From NCBI GenBank assembly GCA_902796775.1, contig CADBQK010000374.1:1-6964 (forward strand): a stretch of DNA of 6,964 nucleotides, in the 5' to 3' direction. Position numbers and translations under genes: made by a program. Below the pieces are notes generated by a model. It ran no database searches, was not told where the DNA came from, and saw only the letters and a program-made list of their open reading frames with translations. Shown in pieces: positions 1 through 6,651 of this stretch; the first letter of the stretch is position 1, and each line of letters begins with the position of its first letter. Source of the stretch: an uncultured Lachnospiraceae bacterium (GTDB lineage Bacteria > Bacillota_A > Clostridia > Lachnospirales > Lachnospiraceae).

Positions 1-130
1 CTTCTGTAATTACTGCATTTGCACCATCTTCTGCAGCAAAACTTGTTGCCGTCGCAGCCGGCGCAACGGATGCCGCCATTACAGCGGTGACCGCGAACAC
101 TCCGAGTTTTTTCAGTTTTGGCTTAATCAT
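1..130 (-). CDS. Secreted protein, N-terminal 43 residues only (cut by window edge)
   Basis: An ATG at 130-128 opens a frame that stays open to the window edge. The visible part is a classical Sec signal peptide: basic n-region (K3, K5, K7, K8), an Ala/Val-rich hydrophobic stretch at about residues 9-28, and an SFA-A or FAA-E cleavage site near residues 32-33, followed by an acidic mature start (EDGANAVITE). There is no lipobox Cys, so it is predicted to be released or wall-associated rather than a lipoprotein. A ribosome binding site AAAGGAAG lies about 10 nt upstream (141-148). It has its own promoter-like region at 222-194, closely matching the one before the WG-repeat gene. The mature domain lies outside the window, so no function can be given. 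Confidence 0.8.
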   Translation of the reverse strand, partial: MIKPKLKKLGVFAVTAVMAASVAPAATATSFAAEDGANAVITE

Positions 131-236
131 AGTTGGTCCACTTCCTTTCTTTTGCTATATCGCTTTTGCTCTATTGCTTGACCCCTTTTATTAGTAATAC
201 ACTACAAAACAGGAAGTGTTACAAAAATCGGTATTC
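131..236. other. Intergenic spacer between WG-repeat gene and secreted-protein gene
   Basis: This gap holds the promoter-like block and ribosome binding site of the downstream secreted-protein gene. No convincing intrinsic terminator follows the WG-repeat gene: the only inverted repeat is a 5-bp ACACT/AGTGT pair with a long loop and no U-run, and it overlaps the promoter-like block. Read-through from the lipoprotein gene is therefore possible. Confidence 0.5.
194..222 (-). promoter_or_regulatory. Promoter/operator-like region before the secreted-protein gene
   Basis: On the minus strand a -35-like GTAACA (222-217) is separated by 17 nt from a -10-like TATTAC (199-194), 64 nt from the ATG at 130. 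Within it, ACAC and GTGT half-sites (219-216 and 202-199) are 13 nt apart. The 29-nt block matches the block at 2019-1991 at 20 of 29 positions, and the similarity continues downstream (TAATAAAAGGGG at 193-182). The -35 and -10 hexamers are imperfect alone; the conservation between two loci is the main support. Whether the half-sites bind a regulator or are just part of the promoter is not known. Confidence 0.55.
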
Positions 237-1934
237 TCAATCCGTCCAATGATACACTTCGTATTTGAATTCCGTCAGCTGCTCTCCGTCAGCGTTGACA
301 AAGCCGTACTTTCCTGAACCGGAATCCTTTACCAGAATCATGCCGTTTTTGAATATCGTGTCTATTTCTTCGTACTCTCCGGAAGGTATCACTTCTTCCC
401 CTTTTGTGTTGACTACGGACCAGCCTTTGTCGTCACAGACAGCAATGAGACCGCAGTCAACAGGACCGATATCGGTGAATTTATAGTCGGTAATTACGTT
501 GAAATCCTTGTCAAGCAATGCATACCTGCCTGTCTTTTTATCAGGGATCAACCCAAAATCTTTTCCCCAGAAGCACGGATTCACAGGAAGATCCATATCG
601 TCACCCTGATAAGCGTCAAATGTCGGTTCCAGAAGATAATTGCCTTTTCGGTCGATAAACCCTACTTTGCCTTCGCATTCAACTGCACAGATGTCCAGTT
701 CCTCCGGGAATTCCTCTATGTCATCGAATTCTTCGTGTATCAGTTCTTCGCCATTTTTATTATAAAGACTGATCTTGGAATCCTCATTCTTGCGCACCGC
801 GAACGTGACATCGTCATTGCCAAAACGACTGAGGTCCCAGGAATCATTGATGCACCAAACAGCATCGTATACACAGGGCAATATTTCTGTACCGTTCTGG
901 TCAATCATTCCATATTTTTCTGTGTCGTTTTCTGAAACGGTTGTGATGAGAACGTTGTCAAAGTCACTGATATCCGAGCATGTTCTCCCCTCCATTTTTT
1001 TGCCGGTGTGATCGAACAGTTCCCATTTCGACGCACGTCCGATTTCGCCGTCCAGCTCCTGCACATGAACGGCGATAAAGTTTTTCGTGATGATGAAACT
1101 CGTGTATCCGTAACTATATTTGACCGGGATAATGATTTTGCCGGTTTTATCAGAAACGCCCCAGCGCTCATTACGATAGATAATGAGACAGCCATTCCAA
1201 TACCCCTCCACCTCGCAGCCAGGCTCCAGCTCTGATGGATAGATTTCTTCTCCTGTTCTCAGAGCATACACTGTCCTTCCGTCTTCGGTAACAACCGCAG
1301 CGATATCTTCATCATCTTGAAATCCGCGATAACTATCCAGCTCCACGTCCTTGTATTTTGCCGGAATCACATATTCCCCTTCCGTATTGATAAATCCCCA
1401 TCTGTCATTTTGATCTTTCACTGCAGTAATAGGCCCATCAAACGGCGCCGCCTTTTGAAATACAGGTTCAATTGCCCATGTGTTATCTGTTGCTGAATAA
1501 TACCCATACTTGCCGGTGGCGCAATCTAAAGCGGCAATACAATCGACCCATTCCTGTCCGCTTCTATCATACATATTGTAGTATCCAGCGCTGAATCTGT
1601 ATTCCCCGAATGGAACAATTTCCTCGTTCTTACTGTTGACAATAGCCGTCTGCTTTTTCTGTGTAAGCAGATACCTGTCAGGCCCAACGCATTCAATGGA
1701 ATCGTATTCGTTGGGGAATATCTGTTTACCGGTTTTATCCAGCGCGCCGCACTTTTCATTCTGTTCAATCAGGATCATATCTTTGTCCGCGCCCCCATCC
1801 GCATCCGGAACAACGACTTCAACGTTGCTTCCGGACAGCTTCGCTCCGCCGCACGCCACAAAGGCAATCGCCACAACCAGCAGCAACAACACATAGATGC
1901 CTTTTTTAAGTCGTTTCTTTGTTTTCAGCTTCAT
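237..1934 (-). CDS. WG-repeat lipoprotein, surface-exposed
   Basis: A 565-residue protein. The N-terminus has a basic n-region (KLKTKKRLKK), a hydrophobic stretch at about residues 13-27 and a lipobox-like FVAC with Cys28 as the lipidation site (Phe at -3 is a little unusual), followed by GG. From about residue 60 to the C-terminus it is built of roughly 12 degenerate WG-family repeats of the form 'WGfid.tGeeiiP.kYddi'. The clearest have Trp179-Gly180 and Trp258-Gly259; others read YGMIDQNG, VGFIDRKG and YGFVNADG. WG repeats (Pfam WG containing repeat) are beta-rich and occur in many surface and secreted clostridial proteins; their role is generally unknown, and binding is inferred rather than shown. 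The start is well fixed: AGGAGGGG lies at 1946-1939 with optimal spacing. It has its own promoter and follows a terminator, so it is probably transcribed separately from the TM-TPR genes. Confidence 0.93.
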   Translation of the reverse strand: MKLKTKKRLKKGIYVLLLLVVAIAFVACGGAKLSGSNVEVVVPDADGGADKDMILIEQNEKCGALDKTGKQIFPNEYDSIECVGPDRYLLTQKKQTAIVNSKNEEIVPFGEYRFSAGYYNMYDRSGQEWVDCIAALDCATGKYGYYSATDNTWAIEPVFQKAAPFDGPITAVKDQNDRWGFINTEGEYVIPAKYKDVELDSYRGFQDDEDIAAVVTEDGRTVYALRTGEEIYPSELEPGCEVEGYWNGCLIIYRNERWGVSDKTGKIIIPVKYSYGYTSFIITKNFIAVHVQELDGEIGRASKWELFDHTGKKMEGRTCSDISDFDNVLITTVSENDTEKYGMIDQNGTEILPCVYDAVWCINDSWDLSRFGNDDVTFAVRKNEDSKISLYNKNGEELIHEEFDDIEEFPEELDICAVECEGKVGFIDRKGNYLLEPTFDAYQGDDMDLPVNPCFWGKDFGLIPDKKTGRYALLDKDFNVITDYKFTDIGPVDCGLIAVCDDKGWSVVNTKGEEVIPSGEYEEIDTIFKNGMILVKDSGSGKYGFVNADGEQLTEFKYEVYHWTD

Positions 1935-1990
1935 CGCTCCCCTCCTGTCGTCTGCCTTTGCACTATATGTAATTACTCCCTTCTATTACT

Positions 1991-2019
1991 CTTATACACA
2001 ATATGATAGAAAGTGTAAC
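1991..2019 (-). promoter_or_regulatory. Promoter/operator-like region of the WG-repeat lipoprotein gene
   Basis: On the minus strand a -35-like GTTACA (2019-2014) is followed after 17 nt by a good -10 TATAAG (1996-1991), 57 nt from the ATG at 1934. ACAC and GTGT half-sites (2016-2013 and 1999-1996) flank a 13-nt AT-rich core. The block lies between the terminator of the upstream operon and the lipoprotein gene, where a promoter is expected. It matches 222-194 at 20 of 29 positions with identical element spacing, and resemblance continues into the leader (TAATAGAAGGG at 1988-1978). Confidence 0.62.
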
Positions 2020-2041
2020 GCCTCATTTGCTCTTGTTTTTT

Positions 2042-2081
2042 CAGAAACAAAAGAAACACAATCCGCAGGGGATCGTGTTTC
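2042..2081 (-). terminator. Rho-independent terminator after the TM-TPR operon
   Basis: Minus-strand transcription meets a 12-bp stem, GAAACACGATCC (2081-2070) paired with GGATTGTGTTTC (2064-2053), containing a single G-U pair. The loop is 5 nt (2069-2065), and the stem is followed at once by a T-rich tract, TTTTGTTTCTG (2052-2042). It lies 27 nt beyond the stop codon at 2108 and upstream of the next promoter, so it cleanly separates the operon from the lipoprotein gene. Confidence 0.88.
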
Positions 2082-2107
2082 TAATTCGTGGTCATCGCGG
2101 TCAATGT

Positions 2108-3766
2108 TTACTGTTCATAGCAGTCGAGGGCGCATCCCGGGTCGATGTATTCGTCGACTTGTAATTCGCCTGATCCCCGTCCCCCGACTTCGGTCTGCTT
2201 CAAGGCTCCGTTTTCGATTGACAGAATCGAAAGGCCTTCCGAGCCCATATGGCCCCATTCGATAATAATGCCGTTATGGTCAGGGTATTGGCTGATGCTG
2301 CTGTGTCCGAACCCTATCTCGCCTACTTTATTTGTTTTACCATCCCTGTACTGATGCACCTCAAGCATGTAATCCGCTTCACAGGTTCCGACCTGGAGGA
2401 GGTATTCTGATTTTCCGTCTTTATCGATGTCTGTAATATAGTGCACGGTGTACTCATTTGCCATATCCCGGCCGACCATGTCGTCGTAGAGGTTTTCATA
2501 TGCTTCCGACTCCTCCTCTGAAACGCTCATCTCTGAAACAAACTTAGGAAGTTTTTTGTTGATTTCCTTAGCCGTTTCATAGTCTCCGGAACCGTACGCC
2601 TTCAGAAGCGCCTCCATGTTTTTGCCATCTTCTGACATCCCGCTGTTATCCTCGGGCGGCTCTTCTGTCTGAGCAACCTTCAGCTTGCTAATCATGTCTT
2701 CATAGTAAAGACTGATTTCTTTGCCTTTTGTGTTTTTCCACATTGTCGGGTGATCATAGTACTCGGCGCCTGAGTCTTCATTGAAATAGAATCTGAAAAT
2801 CACGGTTTCTATGTTCTCCATCGAAGGATCCGCGATTTCAAAGTACTCCTCGCGGGTGCACTGTTTCTTGTCTTTGTAATAGGTCGCATAATCCGGTCCG
2901 TACTTTCCGTTGTTATCCACATCAAACAGGAGGAACCACATGCCAATCAATGAGATCCGGTTGGTATTGCACGACGCATCCATCTCATACCGGTTTAACG
3001 TGCAGTCGATTGTCTCGTCCGAGCTGTTTGAGTACGTTGTGAAGCCTTTCTGGTCCTTCTCTTTGTATACGATATAATCTGATCCTCCGGCTACCTGGCC
3101 AATTTGCATCCTGTCAGCTGCTCCTTCGCCGTCATCTGCAAGGCCGTCGTCCCAGGTATAGGTAATCTCTCTTGCCTTCCCGTCCTGATAAGTGTAAATA
3201 TGCAATTTCTCAAGATATTGATCTTCTAACGTGAAGAACAACAGCTCTTCAACGCCGTCCCCGTTCAAATCACAAAGGGCCGTTCCCTTTCTCTGATCCA
3301 TACCCGCATATTCCGCAAATTCGTAGTTATCGATTCCGGTAACATTTTCCTCGAGAATCTTACGGTATGCGGTTTTCCACTCCTCGCTGTTTTTCTGTTC
3401 CTCGGTGATCCATTCTCTGGTTTCTTTGAAGATGCGGTCTTTGCCGGTGTTCCGCAGCCCCAGATCTAAGATTGCGTACGCCTCATCATACCTGTTTTGT
3501 TTGAAGTATACTTCCTTGGCCAGCTCGATATATGCCGTCTCGCGTTTCGGATCTAGGTTGATCAATTCCTTGTACTGTATTTCCGCTGCGTCCAGGTCTC
3601 CTTCTGCCACGTATTGCTCCGCAGTTTTCAGTTTCTGGCTGTATGCTGATACTTCCCCGGTCGTGGACAGAACTGCACCTAAAACCGCGGCAATAAATAC
3701 AACAGACGCAATGATTGCGATCATGATTTTCTTTTTTTCCGGAAGCTTCTTTTTGCTGCTGTTCAT
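2108..3766 (-). CDS. Membrane-anchored TPR protein with calcium-loop-like ectodomain (paralogue B)
   Basis: A 552-residue protein, last gene of the operon. Start ATG 3766 is chosen because AGGGGAG lies 8 nt upstream and because the paralogue begins at the same point; an upstream in-frame TTG (3793) would lie before this ribosome binding site and overlap the preceding gene. Layout: Lys-rich cytoplasmic start, TM helix at about 14-33, two TPRs at about 41-107, then an ectodomain with D166-x-N-x-D-G-x-x-E174 and DVDNNGKYGPD (282-292), resembling EF-hand or FG-GAP/VCBS calcium loops. Conserved LYYEDMISKL closes the shared part at about residue 363. The unique C-terminus carries a helical, acidic stretch (about 377-435) and a third loop, D446-I-D-K-D-G-K-S-E454, followed by beta-type sequence that may be another FG-GAP-like unit. 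The orientation basic-inside predicts the bulk outside the membrane. Function unknown; a ligand- or polymer-binding envelope protein is only an inference. Confidence 0.9.
   Translation of the reverse strand: MNSSKKKLPEKKKIMIAIIASVVFIAAVLGAVLSTTGEVSAYSQKLKTAEQYVAEGDLDAAEIQYKELINLDPKRETAYIELAKEVYFKQNRYDEAYAILDLGLRNTGKDRIFKETREWITEEQKNSEEWKTAYRKILEENVTGIDNYEFAEYAGMDQRKGTALCDLNGDGVEELLFFTLEDQYLEKLHIYTYQDGKAREITYTWDDGLADDGEGAADRMQIGQVAGGSDYIVYKEKDQKGFTTYSNSSDETIDCTLNRYEMDASCNTNRISLIGMWFLLFDVDNNGKYGPDYATYYKDKKQCTREEYFEIADPSMENIETVIFRFYFNEDSGAEYYDHPTMWKNTKGKEISLYYEDMISKLKVAQTEEPPEDNSGMSEDGKNMEALLKAYGSGDYETAKEINKKLPKFVSEMSVSEEESEAYENLYDDMVGRDMANEYTVHYITDIDKDGKSEYLLQVGTCEADYMLEVHQYRDGKTNKVGEIGFGHSSISQYPDHNGIIIEWGHMGSEGLSILSIENGALKQTEVGGRGSGELQVDEYIDPGCALDCYEQ
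2672..3730 (-). repeat. Tandem gene-duplication copy 2 (TM-TPR-ectodomain module)
   Basis: This segment encodes about residues 13-365 of paralogue B and aligns almost without gaps to 4350-5405. Nucleotide identity is high enough to leave exact stretches, for example 22 bp at 3720-3741 versus 5395-5416 and 19 bp at 3270-3288 versus 4951-4969. The similarity stops at the C-terminal domain. Confidence 0.85.
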
Positions 3767-3774
3767 TCTTGCTT

Positions 3775-3782
3775 CTCCCCTA
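3775..3782 (-). promoter_or_regulatory. Ribosome binding site overlapping the upstream stop codon
   Basis: The minus strand reads TAGGGGAG, so the TAG stop of the upstream gene (3782-3780) supplies the first bases of the Shine-Dalgarno AGGGGAG for the ATG at 3766. This fixes the start at 3766 rather than the TTG at 3793 and suggests termination-coupled re-initiation. Confidence 0.75.
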
Positions 3783-5447
3783 TTCTTTCTCAATGCTGTT
3801 CAGGAAATACTTTCCGTCAGATGTCTTCGCAAAACGCGCAGTGTAGACGCCCTGTTTTGTGATGTCATCCAGACGATAATATGCGGAATAATCAAATTTG
3901 ATCCGCAGGGAATCTCCGCTGTATTCCGCTTCTGTTATCTTCGCAGAAGAGTCAATAAACGAATCTCCCCAGGCAGGGTCAATATAAAGATTGTCATCGT
4001 CTGTCCAGCATCCGGGCGTCCCGTCTGCATATGTTTTATTCTTTTCGTATGGCTCAAATCCATAAAACAGGCGATACCGGTTGATGTTATTGAGAGGAAT
4101 CACATAGTGTCCATCCATTGAATAGTCATCAGACAATTCAACATATTGAACAATCACAGAACTATAGCTTGCATTGAACATTTTTTCGATTTCTTCCCTG
4201 GATATCTCATCACCCATTTCGTAATCATTACCCATTGCTATAACATCTGCCAAAATAGACTCTGTTTCCTCTTTTGTCATTCCTCCGTTGATTGTCTCCG
4301 GATAGTCTGCATCTGCGAGTGTTCCGCTTCCCGTCTGCGTTTCTGCTGCAGCCACCCGCAGTTTGCTGAGCATATCTTCATAGTAAAGGCTGATTGCCTT
4401 GCCTTTCGTATTTCTCCACATCGCCGGGTGATCATCATACTCGCCTTCCCCGTCGCTCCCGTCGTCGTAGAATCTGAATATCACTGTTTCTATATTTTCA
4501 ATCGACGGATCCATGATTTCATTGTACTCGTCCCGAGAACATTTATTATGGTCTTTGTAATAGGTCGCATAGTCCGGACCGAACTTTCCATTATTGTCTA
4601 AATCAACAAGCATGTACCACATCCCAAGTAATGCCGTCCGGCTGGTATTACACGACACATCCATCTCATATCGATTCGTCGTGCAGAATATCTCCTCATC
4701 CGTTATGTTCGAATACGTCGTGAATCCCTTCTGCCCCTTTTCTTTATACACAATATAGTCTGCTCCTCCGGCGACCTGAGCGATCTGCATCCTGTCGGCT
4801 GATTCTCCGCCGAGATCCGGAACACCGCTGTCCCAGTCATAGGTGATTTCTCTGGCTTTTCCGTCTTGATATGTGTAGATATGCATTGTCTCCAGTTCGA
4901 AGGATTCAGCTACGAAGAACAGCAGCTCATCAACGCCATCCCCATTCAGATCACAAAGGGCCGTTCCCTCTCTCGGTTCCCCGTATTCCGGATGTTCGTA
5001 GTTGTATATTCCGGAAGCGTTCTCTTCGAGAATTCCGCGGTATGCAGTTTTCCACTCCTCACTGTTTTTCTGCACCTCGGTGATTTCTTCTTTGGCTTTT
5101 CTGAAGACGCTGTCTTTACCGGTGTTCCTCAGACCCAGTTCTAAGATTTCATACGCTTCGGTATATCTGTCTTGTTTGAGATATACTTCGTTAGCCAGCT
5201 CGATATACGCTGTCTCGCGTTTCGGATCCAGATCGATCAATTCCTTGTACTGAATCTCCGCTGCATCCAGATTCCCTTCTGCAACGTACTGTTCCGCCAG
5301 CTTCAGTTTCTGGTTGTAAGCAGAAACTTCTCCAGTCGTGGACAGCACCATGCCTATGACTGCTGCAATGCATACGACTGATGCAATGATCGCAATCATG
5401 ATTTTCTTTTTTTCCGAAAGCTTTTGCTTGTTATTTCCGTTATTCAT
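3780..5447 (-). CDS. Membrane-anchored TPR protein with calcium-loop-like ectodomain (paralogue A)
   Basis: A 555-residue protein. Lys-rich cytoplasmic start, TM helix at about 16-35, and two TPRs at about 43-109; in a 71-residue stretch covering them, 61 residues match the downstream paralogue. The ectodomain has D166-x-N-x-D-G-V-D-E174 and DLDNNGKFGPD (282-292), both Asp/Asn/Gly loops that could bind calcium. Four cysteines (165, 255, 266, 303) are conserved in the paralogue. After LYYEDMLSKLRVA (about 354-366) comes a low-complexity linker and a C-terminal domain (about 385-555) absent from the paralogue. Its last ~50 residues (ITEAEYSGDS...DGKYFLNSIEKE) resemble the end of the zinc-ribbon neighbour and suggest a beta-rich NTF2-like or similar fold, which is uncertain. 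ATG 5447 has AGGGAA 5 nt upstream. Gaps are 9 nt to the gene before and 13 nt to the gene after. Function unknown. Confidence 0.92.
   Translation of the reverse strand: MNNGNNKQKLSEKKKIMIAIIASVVCIAAVIGMVLSTTGEVSAYNQKLKLAEQYVAEGNLDAAEIQYKELIDLDPKRETAYIELANEVYLKQDRYTEAYEILELGLRNTGKDSVFRKAKEEITEVQKNSEEWKTAYRGILEENASGIYNYEHPEYGEPREGTALCDLNGDGVDELLFFVAESFELETMHIYTYQDGKAREITYDWDSGVPDLGGESADRMQIAQVAGGADYIVYKEKGQKGFTTYSNITDEEIFCTTNRYEMDVSCNTSRTALLGMWYMLVDLDNNGKFGPDYATYYKDHNKCSRDEYNEIMDPSIENIETVIFRFYDDGSDGEGEYDDHPAMWRNTKGKAISLYYEDMLSKLRVAAAETQTGSGTLADADYPETINGGMTKEETESILADVIAMGNDYEMGDEISREEIEKMFNASYSSVIVQYVELSDDYSMDGHYVIPLNNINRYRLFYGFEPYEKNKTYADGTPGCWTDDDNLYIDPAWGDSFIDSSAKITEAEYSGDSLRIKFDYSAYYRLDDITKQGVYTARFAKTSDGKYFLNSIEKE
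4350..5405 (-). repeat. Tandem gene-duplication copy 1 (TM-TPR-ectodomain module)
   Basis: This segment encodes about residues 15-366 of paralogue A, the partner of 2672-3730 in direct orientation. Synonymous and conservative differences are spread through the whole length, so the duplication is not recent, but selection or gene conversion has kept the module similar. Confidence 0.85.
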
Positions 5448-5452
5448 GTCGA

Positions 5453-5459
5453 TTCCCTA
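5453..5459 (-). promoter_or_regulatory. Ribosome binding site overlapping the upstream stop codon
   Basis: The minus strand reads TAGGGAA: the TAG stop of the zinc-ribbon gene (5459-5457) overlaps the Shine-Dalgarno AGGGAA, 5 nt before the ATG at 5447. It is the same arrangement as at the next junction downstream (3782-3775). Confidence 0.7.
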
Positions 5460-6593
5460 CTGTTCAGAAGGTCGCTCCTCCGTTATGGAATGGAGTGTCC
5501 AGTACCAGATGCCGTCTATATTTTTAAGTTCTGTTTTGGCGTACATTGTTGTTGTCCCCATTCCTGCCATGTCATTGAAATCAACGACCATGTCATAGAT
5601 GTTTCCATCGCGCCTGCATTCGGTGATTTCCACAGAAGGCGGTATGCCCATTCCTGTCCTGACAAGCATTCCGTAATACTTGCCGCCCTCGGCATACATT
5701 GTTTTCTGATCTTCAAGCTCCTTGACCGCTTCTTTGATCCCATCCTCCGATACATTAAACAGATTTGCTGCAAGCCAGTCTGTTTTTGATTTGTCGGCAA
5801 TCATGATCCCGAAATTCTCATTTATTCCCAAGTCCTGCTGCCATCCACGCGGATCTGTTTGCTCTGACCAAGTTACATAGTCTTCAGCATTGTACAGGCT
5901 CGAGTTCATCATAGTATCTGAACCCAGGCTGTACATGATATTATCTCCACCCGAGCTGTCGGGATGATCGGCGTCAAATGATACAGCTCCCCGGAAATGA
6001 TAGTATCTGATCAGGAAATCATACAGGAACTGTTCCTTTGGAATATCACACTCACTGGAATTAACGGATGCTGCAACTTCCTCACTGTACTGCTCATCAG
6101 TAAACTCCTGGCCGTCATTGTAATTGTTCTGCCCTTCGTTTTCTTCCTGACTCTCGCGTACTATCTCGATGGTTTTCTCGATCTTGTCAGATCCTCCTGT
6201 CGCTTCAAGACCCTGCTCCAGTACTACAATCGCATCCTCATACCGTTCCTGCTTCACATAGACATCTTTTGCCAGCTCGATATATGCGGTTTCTTTCTTT
6301 GGCTCCAAGTCAATCAGCTCTTTGTACTGAATCTCCGCCACTTCCAGGTTTCCTTCCGCCACGTACTGTTCCGCCAGTTTCAGTTTCTCACTGTAAGCAG
6401 AGGAATCTCCGCCGGTGAAGCAGATTGCGCCGATAACACCTGCAACAACCACAACAGCCGCGATCAGCGCGATGATAATCTTCTTTTCTTTCGCTCCATT
6501 GTCTGCTTTACCTTTAATCATAATTGGCGCGCCGCAGTTTTCACAAAACCGCGCGCCCTCTCTTGCTACTGCTCCGCATTTAGGACATTTCAT
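5457..6593 (-). CDS. Zinc-ribbon, single-pass membrane TPR protein
   Basis: A 378-residue protein. An N-terminal zinc ribbon has CxxC pairs C3/C6 and C17/C20 ('MKCPKCG...FCENCG'), followed by a Lys-rich linker, a TM helix at about 39-59, two TPRs at about 66-133 (SAYSEKLKLAEQYVAEGNL onward), an acidic low-complexity linker (about 147-172) and a C-terminal domain (about 181-378) of mixed alpha/beta character ending in DGIWYWTLHSITEE. Positive charges before the helix put the zinc ribbon in the cytosol and the TPRs outside. Over 69 TPR residues, 51 match paralogue A. ATG 6593 is preferred: it begins directly with the CPKC ribbon and has AGAGGG 9 nt upstream; extending to a TTG at 6770 would overlap the previous gene and add non-homologous sequence. 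Zinc-ribbon plus TM proteins are common in clostridia and mostly uncharacterised. The C-terminal domain is not one I recognise. Confidence 0.9.
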   Translation of the reverse strand: MKCPKCGAVAREGARFCENCGAPIMIKGKADNGAKEKKIIIALIAAVVVVAGVIGAICFTGGDSSAYSEKLKLAEQYVAEGNLEVAEIQYKELIDLEPKKETAYIELAKDVYVKQERYEDAIVVLEQGLEATGGSDKIEKTIEIVRESQEENEGQNNYNDGQEFTDEQYSEEVAASVNSSECDIPKEQFLYDFLIRYYHFRGAVSFDADHPDSSGGDNIMYSLGSDTMMNSSLYNAEDYVTWSEQTDPRGWQQDLGINENFGIMIADKSKTDWLAANLFNVSEDGIKEAVKELEDQKTMYAEGGKYYGMLVRTGMGIPPSVEITECRRDGNIYDMVVDFNDMAGMGTTTMYAKTELKNIDGIWYWTLHSITEERPSEQ

Positions 6594-6602
6594 TTTTCTG
6601 AA

Positions 6603-6608
6603 CCCTCT
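6603..6608 (-). promoter_or_regulatory. Ribosome binding site that sets the zinc-ribbon gene start
   Basis: AGAGGG on the minus strand lies 9 nt before the ATG at 6593. It supports this start over the longer in-frame alternative from TTG at 6770. Confidence 0.6.
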
Positions 6609-6651
6609 AATACTATTGCGATGGCATCCGAACAATCCATTGGCTGCGCAA

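Noticed and set aside
199..219. ACACT/AGTGT inverted repeat as a terminator after the WG-repeat gene.
   Set aside because: The stem is only 5 bp with a long loop and no following U-run. It fits better as part of the shared promoter block.
3767..3793. N-terminal extension of paralogue B by 9 residues from a TTG, overlapping the upstream gene by 14 nt.
   Set aside because: The ribosome binding site lies within this extension, and paralogue A has the same N-terminal pattern starting at the ATG.
3405..4121. Plus-strand open frame of about 238 codons crossing the junction of the two paralogues.
   Set aside because: It runs antisense to two well-supported genes, is Ser/Ile/Phe-rich with no domain-like pattern, and has no convincing ribosome binding site. 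It is a shadow of the minus-strand coding sequence.
6590..6640. A 16-codon minus-strand reading frame (MDCSDAIAIVLEGSEK) whose TGA overlaps the zinc-ribbon gene's ATG.
   Set aside because: The ATGA overlap looks like a coupled leader peptide, but no Shine-Dalgarno precedes its ATG (upstream reads TTGCGCAGCCA) and the peptide has no recognisable feature. Chance is more likely.
6594..6651. Possible internal promoter (TTGTTC, 17 nt, TATTAG) before the zinc-ribbon TM gene.
   Set aside because: Both elements are weak, and the expected start point would fall in or after the ribosome binding site, leaving no usable leader.
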